A DNA stretch of 64,000 bases from Acinetobacter brisouii CIP 110357 (GTDB lineage Bacteria; Pseudomonadota; Gammaproteobacteria; Pseudomonadales; Moraxellaceae), in assembly GCF_000488275.1 (NCBI RefSeq), contig NZ_KI530763.1:310001-374000 (forward strand), in the 5' to 3' direction. The position numbers were made by a program, and so were the translations under genes. Numbering within the stretch: the stretch's first letter is position 1; every line of letters begins with the position of its first letter. Positions 57,744 through 64,000 of the stretch are shown piece by piece. The notes below the pieces were generated by a model. That model had not been told where the DNA came from. It saw only the letters and a list, made by a program, of their open reading frames with translations, and searched no databases.

Positions 57744-58700
57744 TTATGACTGATTTTTTTGGTGTTTTCGAGACGCCACCATGGCCCAGTAACTGGCGAG
57801 TGCAGGCCCTGAAATGTTATGCCACAAACTGAAAATAGCACTTGGCAATGCGGTTAATGGCGATGCAGCAAAATGCACGGCTGCCAAGGCAACTCCTAAC
57901 CCTGAGTTTTGCATGCCCACCTCAATTGCCACCGCTTTACTGTCAAAATAAGACAATCCCAAAATACGGCTTGCCCAAAAACCCAATAAAAACCCAAAAC
58001 CATTATGTAACGCCACAATCAGCAAGACCAATAGACCTGATTGCAACAATGCCGTTTTGCTAGCTGCAATAATCGCCGCCACAATCAGTACAATCGCCAC
58101 CACAGAAACCAAAGGCATGATTTCAATATACGTATTAATTTTATTTTTCAGGAATATCCGCATCACCAAACCCAAAGCAATTGGACACAGCACCACCTGT
58201 AAAATCGACAGCAGCATGGAACTGGCATGAATCTCAATCCATTGACTGGCAAGCAGATAGAAAATCGCAGGGGTTAAAATGGGTGCAAGTAAAGTCGATA
58301 CTGAAGTACAGGCGACCGATAATGCCGTATTGCCTTTTGCCATAAAGGTAATCACGTTAGAGGCTGTTCCTCCTGGGCAACAGCCCACTAAAATCACGCC
58401 AATCGCCAGTTCAGGCGGTAACTGAAACAGCTTACACAGCACATACGCCAGACTCGGCATCACCATAAAATGTGCAGCCACACCAATCAGCACCGCTTTG
58501 GGGTTGTGCGCCACACTTTTAAACTCATCCACTGTCATGGTCATGCCCATACCGAACATGATTACGCCAAGCATGAGTGGAATATAATGGGTTAGCCAAA
58601 TAAACCCTTGTGGCAGATACAATGCAATTCCTGCAAACAGCACCACCCACAACGCAAAACTTTTCTGGACGAACTGAATCATCGATAAAAATAATTTCAT
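57744..58700 (-). CDS. Bile acid:sodium symporter-family protein
   Basis: 318 residues from the ATG at 58700; longer frames to 58796 add a Cys-rich leader that is not membrane-like. About nine helices, with the family marks GVIMFGMGMTMTVDEFK, the crossover region LVGCCPGGTASNVITFMAKG and EVGMQNSGLGVALA. Members of this family move organic anions with Na+; bile acids are not implied. No clear ribosome site. Confidence 0.82.
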   Translation of the reverse strand: MKLFLSMIQFVQKSFALWVVLFAGIALYLPQGFIWLTHYIPLMLGVIMFGMGMTMTVDEFKSVAHNPKAVLIGVAAHFMVMPSLAYVLCKLFQLPPELAIGVILVGCCPGGTASNVITFMAKGNTALSVACTSVSTLLAPILTPAIFYLLASQWIEIHASSMLLSILQVVLCPIALGLVMRIFLKNKINTYIEIMPLVSVVAIVLIVAAIIAASKTALLQSGLLVLLIVALHNGFGFLLGFWASRILGLSYFDSKAVAIEVGMQNSGLGVALAAVHFAASPLTALPSAIFSLWHNISGPALASYWAMVASRKHQKNQS

Positions 58701-58957
58701 GAAATCACACGTCAAATGAGGCTTACAGCAGCATCTCAAAAATGAATAAACCTGAACGAGATTAAAATATATTTTAATCGACGTGCAAGCCATCATGGTT
58801 TAATCCTGAAATACGAGCCAAAACAGCAAGGCTAATTCATTTATTTTTAACATCTTGAATAAAAATTTTGCCGACTTCTTAGTCTCGAAATATCCTTAAA
58901 GCTGGCTAGATTGTAAACGAATCACACCCAACGCCTGCATCGCCTCCCACGCCTGTT

Positions 58958-59515
58958 TTAAAGAGCCGTTAAGTCGATTGGCGCGGTCGCATCTTCAATC
59001 ACATAGGTCTGAAAGCCTAATTTCACTGCATCCATCGCAGTCCATGCCACGCAAAAATCAGTCGCGATTCCAACGACATATACTGTGGTAATTCCAGCTT
59101 CTCTTAAATAGCCTGCCAAACCTGTTGTGGTGGTTTGATCTGCCTCTAAAAATGCCGAATAGCTGTCAATGTTGGTATGCCATCCTTTACGGATAATGAG
59201 CTGTGCATGTGGAATATTTAAATTGGGATGTAGTTCAGCATCGTGTGTACCCTGCACGCAATGGCTTGGCCAAAGCACTTGTGTGCCATAATCGAGCTGA
59301 ATGGTCTCAAAAGCTTGTTTGCCCGCATGATTTTCAGCAAAAGAAATATGGTCGGCAGGATGCCAATCTTGAGTGAGCACCACATGCTGAAATTTTTGAG
59401 CCAATTGATTAACTAATGGAATAATCTGGTCGCTGTCTGCCACCGCCAAGTGACCGCCTGGAGTAAAACCATTTTGAATATCAACCACGATCAGGGCACT
59501 CTGCTCCAGATTCAT
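58958..59515 (-). CDS. pncA: Nicotinamidase PncA, frameshifted at the C-terminus
   Basis: 185 residues as it stands. Catalytic Asp12 (VVDIQNGF), Lys110 and Cys155 (TDFCVAW), metal site DWHPADH (Asp50, His52, His56). It converts nicotinamide to nicotinate for NAD salvage. The family is normally about 210 residues. Here the frame stops at IDLTAL, but one base added near 58970 restores DLNGSLKQAWEAMQALGVIR and QSSQL up to a stop at 58896, giving 206 residues. Either a real one-base deletion or a sequencing slip. All active-site residues lie before the shift. GGAG precedes the ATG. Confidence 0.88.
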   Translation of the reverse strand: MNLEQSALIVVDIQNGFTPGGHLAVADSDQIIPLVNQLAQKFQHVVLTQDWHPADHISFAENHAGKQAFETIQLDYGTQVLWPSHCVQGTHDAELHPNLNIPHAQLIIRKGWHTNIDSYSAFLEADQTTTTGLAGYLREAGITTVYVVGIATDFCVAWTAMDAVKLGFQTYVIEDATAPIDLTAL

Positions 59516-59836
59516 TTTTATTCTCCTATCAATTTACCAATTGCCAATATCAGCTGAAAATTTACAAAAAAAAACCTGAATGATGCGGTTCAAGCCAATA
59601 TTTTTTTTCAATTTATCAACTCAAAGTCTTTATAGCCAAGCTGTTTAAAAAATGCCTTAAAAGTTTTGACTGCTTTAACGAAAGTATATTGTTCTTCATA
59701 CCATGTTCAGTCATAATTTGAGTAAGCAACATTCAACGTTACCACTAGATTACGTTGACTTTCCCGCTTAAATTCAAAATACAGTAACCATCCTTTTTAA
59801 AACTGTACGGATGGTCAAATAGGATATTTTTTCAAA
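59516..59836. other. Divergent intergenic region before dapA
   Basis: About 320 AT-rich bases. A weak sigma-70-like pair TTGACT (59755) and AATACA (59778, 17-base gap) could serve dapA. No other feature is seen. Confidence 0.45.
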
Positions 59837-60730
59837 ATGACTCAGCAAGCTCAGAATATTCAAGGCTCAATTGTCGCACTAGTCACCCCTATGTTTGAAG
59901 ATGGCAGCGTAGATTGGAAGAGCCTTGAAAAGCTCGTTGAGTGGCACGTTGAACAAGGTACTAATGCAATTGTTGCAGTCGGCACAACAGGTGAGCCTTC
60001 TACGCTGAGTATGTCTGAACATACACAAGTGATTAAAGAAATCATTCGTGTCGTGAACAAACGTATTCCTGTGATTGCTGGTACTGGTGCAAACTCAACC
60101 CACGAAGCGATCGAACTCACCCAAGAAGCTCAAACCCTTGGTGCAGATGCCGCGCTTTTAGTCACACCTTATTATAACAAGCCGACTCAAGAAGGTTTAT
60201 ACCAGCATTTTAAAGTCATCGCTGAAACTGTTGATTTACCGATTATTGTGTATAACGTCCCAGGACGTACAGGCGTTGACATGCTCAATGAAACCGTGCT
60301 TCGCCTTGCCGATATTCCTAATATCATTGCAGTAAAAGATGCAACTGGTAACACCGAACGGGGCAAAGAATTGATCGATGCCTTGAAGGGTCGCATGTCA
60401 GTTTTTTCTGGTGATGATGCCACTGCTGCTGAACTGATTCGTCTTGGCGCACAAGGTAATATTTCAGTGACTGCCAATGTCGTTCCAAAATTAATGAGCG
60501 AATTATGTGCTGCAGCGTTACAAGGCAACCAAGAAGTTGCTGAGCAAATTAATAATAAGATTGCAAATTTAAACAATATTTTGTTTTGCGAATCCAACCC
60601 GATTCCTGTGAAATGGGCATTGCATGAAATGGGGAAAATTGGTTCAGGCATTCGTCTGCCACTAACACCACTTGCAGAACAATATCGCACACCATTGCGT
60701 GACGCGCTAAAAGACGTAGGTATTATTTAA
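59837..60730 (+). CDS. dapA: 4-hydroxy-tetrahydrodipicolinate synthase
   Basis: 297 residues, TIM barrel. Schiff-base Lys167 (IAVKDATG), Tyr139 (YNVPGRTG), substrate motif GTTGEPSTL. First step of the lysine/diaminopimelate branch from aspartate semialdehyde and pyruvate. 13 bases before the BamC-like gene. Confidence 0.97.
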   Translation: MTQQAQNIQGSIVALVTPMFEDGSVDWKSLEKLVEWHVEQGTNAIVAVGTTGEPSTLSMSEHTQVIKEIIRVVNKRIPVIAGTGANSTHEAIELTQEAQTLGADAALLVTPYYNKPTQEGLYQHFKVIAETVDLPIIVYNVPGRTGVDMLNETVLRLADIPNIIAVKDATGNTERGKELIDALKGRMSVFSGDDATAAELIRLGAQGNISVTANVVPKLMSELCAAALQGNQEVAEQINNKIANLNNILFCESNPIPVKWALHEMGKIGSGIRLPLTPLAEQYRTPLRDALKDVGII

Positions 60731-60743
60731 AGAGCACAACATT

Positions 60744-61358
60744 ATGCAGTTACGTTTAGGTTTAACCCTTGCACTTTCAGTTTTAAGTTTGGCTGGTTGT
60801 AGCACCTTGAGTAATAAGCTCAGTATTAACAACGGTTCTTTAAACTATAAAAAGTCAACCGTCGACATTGATCCTTTAAAATATCCTGACGGTTCAACGG
60901 CTCGACCTGCAACGCCACTGTATCCTGCGCCGATTATCGACCCACTTGCATTACAACACGCGCCTGATTTTGAAAACCAAAAAGGTAATCGTTTTGCAAT
61001 GCCTCGCCCAGATGAAGTCGTTCCAAACCGTGCTTTGGCTGAAGCCAATAATAATTATCCGAAACCTGTGGTTTTAGTTGACGGAAACCAAAATCCGTTA
61101 CTGAAAGTTACTGGTAAATCTGATACAATTTGGCAGTACACGCTTGCAACACTAAGCAGTCTAAATTACAGCGTGATTAGCCAAAGTCAAACACGGTATG
61201 AAGCGACAATTAAAGTCGATGATCACACCTATGTCTTAAAGCTCTCCGCTGTTGGTAAAACCAATACCCTCGTTTTATTTAATCCTGATAACAGTTTTGC
61301 TGATCAGGCTAAAGCGAAAGCATTGTTAGACCAGATTTCTCAAAATTGGCCAGCCTAG
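60744..61358 (+). CDS. bamC: Short BamC-like lipoprotein
   Basis: 204 residues, about 60 percent of enteric BamC (344). Lipobox LAGC (Cys19), then a long unstructured segment (YPDGSTARPATPLYPAPIID; the region that in E. coli binds BamD), then one helix-grip-like domain (IWQYTLATLSSLNYSVISQSQTRYEATI). The second helix-grip domain is absent. Position after dapA is the same as bamC in E. coli, which supports the call. Confidence 0.65.
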   Translation: MQLRLGLTLALSVLSLAGCSTLSNKLSINNGSLNYKKSTVDIDPLKYPDGSTARPATPLYPAPIIDPLALQHAPDFENQKGNRFAMPRPDEVVPNRALAEANNNYPKPVVLVDGNQNPLLKVTGKSDTIWQYTLATLSSLNYSVISQSQTRYEATIKVDDHTYVLKLSAVGKTNTLVLFNPDNSFADQAKAKALLDQISQNWPA

Positions 61359-61393
61359 TACCCTAGGTATATTTTTGAAAACAGGTTCATCCC

Positions 61394-62113
61394 ATGTTAA
61401 AACAAACCTTGCTCTATACAGGTAAAGCAAAATCTGTTTATGAAACAGATAGTCCAGACCACTTGATTTTAGTCTTTCGTGACGATGCTTCGGCGTTCAA
61501 CGGCGAAAAAATCGCACAACTAGATCGTAAAGGCAAGGTGAACAACCGTTTTAACGCCTTTATTATGGAAAAACTGGCTGCTGCTGGTATTGAAACCCAT
61601 TTTGAGAAATTGCTTACTCCAACAGAAGTGTTGGTGAAAAAGCTAAAAATGATTCCTGTAGAGTGCGTGATTCGTAACTATGCAGCAGGTTCTTTATGCC
61701 GTCGTTTGGGTATTGAAGAAGGTAAAGAATTGAACCCGCCTACGTTCGAATTGTTCTTTAAAGATGATGCGCTTGGCGACCCAATGGTGAACGAATCTCA
61801 AGCAATTGCTTTAGGTTGGGCAACTGCTGAACAACTTGAAAGCATGAAAGAACTCACTTACAAGGTAAATGACGTTCTTAAAGATTTGTTCGACAAAGGC
61901 AATATGCTTTTGGTTGACTTCAAACTTGAGTTTGGCGTATTCCATGACCGTATCGTACTTGGTGATGAATTCTCTCCAGATGGTTGCCGTTTGTGGGACA
62001 AAGAAACCAAGAAAAAACTCGACAAAGACCGTTTCCGTCAAGGTTTAGGTGGTGTTGTTGAAGCTTATGAAGAAGTTGCAGCACGCTTAGGCATTAACTT
62101 AGACGATATCTAA
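61394..62113 (+). CDS. purC: SAICAR synthase
   Basis: 239 residues. It joins CAIR and aspartate with ATP in purine synthesis. Marks: [14 protein letters not shown] (nucleotide loop), [22 protein letters not shown] and [18 protein letters not shown] precedes the ATG. Third gene of the dapA-bamC-purC group, with its own terminator. Confidence 0.97.
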   Translation: MLKQTLLYTGKAKSVYETDSPDHLILVFRDDASAFNGEKIAQLDRKGKVNNRFNAFIMEKLAAAGIETHFEKLLTPTEVLVKKLKMIPVECVIRNYAAGSLCRRLGIEEGKELNPPTFELFFKDDALGDPMVNESQAIALGWATAEQLESMKELTYKVNDVLKDLFDKGNMLLVDFKLEFGVFHDRIVLGDEFSPDGCRLWDKETKKKLDKDRFRQGLGGVVEAYEEVAARLGINLDDI

Positions 62114-62126
62114 GTTTTTTCCTTGT

Positions 62127-62155
62127 AAAAACCGAGTCATCTGGCTCGGTTTTTT
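62127..62155 (+). terminator. Terminator after purC
   Basis: AAAACCGAG-TCATCTGG-CTCGGTTTT with a T run, 13 bases past the stop. Confidence 0.85.
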
Positions 62156-62242
62156 ATTATTCAAGATAAGTATAATTTTTAATTTTCATCGCTCTATAAC
62201 GTTTGCATCACAATATTTTTTAAATCATTCATCTATAAAACA

Positions 62243-62830
62243 ATGAAAACTTATTTTTTAAAATCCATCTGCCTAGGCCTCATCCCTTTCATTTGCCTGA
62301 CAGGTTGTCAAAGCATTTCCAAAGCCACACACAAAGTAGGAAATATGGTTGGACTCAGTAAAGAAGAAATTCCTCAAGCCAACCCAAAAGGCATGCTCGA
62401 TGTCAGTGATAGTAATATCAGCCAGTTAGAGCAGTTGGCTGAAAATTTACCTGCCGAGCAATGGTCTTATATTGAAAATAAAAAACAGGGTATTTATAGC
62501 CTGAAAAATAAGTCCAAAACAGGAGATATACTGTCACTCAAACTGAACTGCAATGTCTCAAGCCAAAAACCGACCTTCTCGATTGAAAATACTGACGGGC
62601 AAGTGCTACTCAAAGCTTATGATCAACAGGCAGGACAAATCCAGTTTCTGCTCGACAATAAAAACTATGGCAATATTTTTGAATTAGGTCAGGCAAAACA
62701 ACTGGCTGCGTTTAAAACCCAAGTCACACATGCCAAAGTCATTAAAATTTATAATCGGGGCAAACTTTACAGTTTTAGCAACAACAAAGCCGAACTACTC
62801 AATAAATCCGTTTCCTGTAAAGCCAGCTAA
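62243..62830 (+). CDS. Lipoprotein of unknown function
   Basis: 195 residues. Lipobox LTGC (Cys22). The mature part is basic and Gln/Asn-rich with alternating strands (SLKLNCNVSSQKPTFSIEN; GQVLLKAYDQQAGQIQFLLD). No family recognised. No good ribosome site before the ATG, but the signal peptide and codon use support it. It stands between purC and rarA. Confidence 0.65.
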   Translation: MKTYFLKSICLGLIPFICLTGCQSISKATHKVGNMVGLSKEEIPQANPKGMLDVSDSNISQLEQLAENLPAEQWSYIENKKQGIYSLKNKSKTGDILSLKLNCNVSSQKPTFSIENTDGQVLLKAYDQQAGQIQFLLDNKNYGNIFELGQAKQLAAFKTQVTHAKVIKIYNRGKLYSFSNNKAELLNKSVSCKAS

Positions 62831-62843
62831 TTTAAAAATGATC

Positions 62844-62886
62844 GGTATCTACTGTCACTTTGCTTGGCAACTTGGCAGTAGATACC
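62844..62886. other. Long perfect hairpin between the lipoprotein and rarA
   Basis: GGTATCTACTG and CAGTAGATACC form an 11-bp perfect stem with a 21-base loop that itself holds a TTGGC-type repeat. No U run follows. Confidence 0.55.
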
Positions 62887-62981
62887 CTCGACTTCTATCA
62901 CAAGTCCCTTTTGTATGATGCTCTCTATCGGAGAAAAATAAAGAGGTTGGGAACGATGAAAGAAGCCTCATCGATTCTATT

Positions 62982-64000
62982 TTATTGCTGTTGTTGTTCT
63001 TGCTGCCAACGACGCTGCTGTAAACGTTCGCCTTCTACTTCTCGTTTATTACGCGCTGACTCATACAACTTTGTGCCCTTGAGTTCAGGTGGTAGATAAT
63101 CCTGCATGACAAAATGTTCAGGATAGTCATGTGGATAAAGATAGTCTACTCCATAACCCTGCTGTTTCATCAACTTGGTTGGCGCGTTGCGTAAATGCAA
63201 AGGTACAGATAAATTTGCGGTTTTCTCTGCCAGATCCATCGCACGGTTAATCGCCAAATAAGTGCTGTTACTTTTGGCACTGGTCGCCAAGTACACAGCA
63301 CATTGTCCCAAAATAATGCGGGCTTCAGGCATACCAATCACCTGTACCGAGCGGAAGCATTCTCCTGCCAGTAACAGCGCATTCGGATTTGAATTTCCAA
63401 TATCTTCAGAAGCAGCAATCAGCATGCGCCGTGCGATAAACAGCGGATCTTCCCCGCCTTTCAGCATACGTGCCATCCAGTACAGTGCCGCATCTGGGTC
63501 ACTCCCGCGAATGGATTTAATAAATGCCGAAACCAAATCATAATGCTGCTCGCCTGACTTGTCATAACGGGCGATATTCTGCTGGGCAACACGTACCACC
63601 AGCGCATTGTTAACGTGATTGTCCTGTTCAGGCTCAAATGTACTGGCTATTAAATCCAGTAAATTAAGCGCCTTACGTGCATCACCTGCTGCAAACTGAA
63701 TCAGTGCATCAAATTCGTCAATATAAATCTGACGTTCCTGTAAAAAGCGATCTTGCTGTAAGGCTTTGTTTAATAAACTTTCAATGGCTTCATTGGACAG
63801 CGCATTTAAGCTATACACCTGACAACGTGACAACAAGGCACTGTTGACCTCAAAAGACGGGTTTTCTGTGGTCGCACCAATTAAGGTAATTTTGCCTTTT
63901 TCTACCGCACCGAGTAAGGCATCTTGCTGAGACTTGTTAAAACGATGAATTTCATCAATAAAAACCACAGGTGTCAGTAAATCACCACTTTCTGCAATCA
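62982..64000 (-). CDS. rarA: Replication-associated recombination protein RarA, partial
   Basis: 339 codons; the N-terminal part, with Walker A, lies beyond the right edge. Walker B is VVFIDEIHRFNKSQQDALL; sensor 1 region GATTENPSFEVNSALLSRC; then the C-terminal tetramerisation region (LARRMLIAASEDIGNSNPNALLLAG) and the RarA-type ending RNAPTKLMKQQGYGVDY. It acts at stalled forks. It ends in a run of Gln codons. Confidence 0.95.
   Translation of the reverse strand, partial: IAESGDLLTPVVFIDEIHRFNKSQQDALLGAVEKGKITLIGATTENPSFEVNSALLSRCQVYSLNALSNEAIESLLNKALQQDRFLQERQIYIDEFDALIQFAAGDARKALNLLDLIASTFEPEQDNHVNNALVVRVAQQNIARYDKSGEQHYDLVSAFIKSIRGSDPDAALYWMARMLKGGEDPLFIARRMLIAASEDIGNSNPNALLLAGECFRSVQVIGMPEARIILGQCAVYLATSAKSNSTYLAINRAMDLAEKTANLSVPLHLRNAPTKLMKQQGYGVDYLYPHDYPEHFVMQDYLPPELKGTKLYESARNKREVEGERLQQRRWQQEQQQQ

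Overview
The window reads as chromosomal DNA of an Acinetobacter-type gammaproteobacterium (Moraxellaceae). The basis is moderate AT richness, the atpIBEFHAGDC operon, the gabR-gabT-gabD block with permeases, the dapA-bamC-purC order, a Kup transporter beginning MQT..., and the Acinetobacter-style ZnuA/Zur/ZnuCB divergon. This is inference from protein resemblance and gene order; no search was run. The window opens inside dsbD and closes inside rarA.

Layout. 0-2 kb: 5' end of dsbD, an outer-membrane barrel protein, an ankyrin protein and a short HPF/RaiA protein. 2-8.7 kb: a purine (urate) catabolic cluster, with hpxO, uraH, uraD, puuE, alc and allA, plus an OprD-type porin; together these convert urate to glyoxylate and urea. 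8.8-20.9 kb: mixed housekeeping and accessory genes (PLD-like protein, parE with yqiA, esterase, EamA exporter, a TetR/MFS/AraC group, glutathione peroxidase, adhP, small kinase). 21-28.3 kb: the complete F1Fo ATP synthase operon. 28.4-31.4 kb: zinc uptake (znuA divergent from zur-znuC-znuB) with a Zur-type palindrome between. 31.4-35.2 kb: nuclease, small secreted protein, kup.

35.3-38.4 kb is the accessory zone. A tRNA-Ser(GGA) is followed by the arm-site-like G/C hairpin and an internally deleted tyrosine integrase, an orphan AT-rich membrane protein, a broken coding remnant and a His-rich cysteine-peptidase-like protein. It looks like the decayed remains of a tRNA-targeted element. 38.4-44 kb: fructose PTS operon fruB-fruK-fruA. 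44.3-48.4 kb: ybaK, pitA (with a Pho-box-like repeat), argP and a tiny lipoprotein.

48.6-57.7 kb is a GABA-utilisation regulon: two amino-acid permeases, the MocR-type regulator gabR, gabT and gabD. The same direct repeat (GGCTCT, 24 bp, GGCTCT) with a fixed 28-bp offset to an AT-rich promoter-like block occurs exactly three times, before each permease and between gabR and gabT. The two permease genes also have long, partly identical 5' leaders that encode a conserved short peptide start (MATHQAVYVH) and a hairpin with one compensatory base-pair change. This is the best candidate here for an undescribed regulatory system.

57.7-64 kb: a bile-acid/sodium symporter-family protein, a frameshifted nicotinamidase gene pncA, dapA, a short BamC-like lipoprotein, purC, an unknown lipoprotein and rarA.
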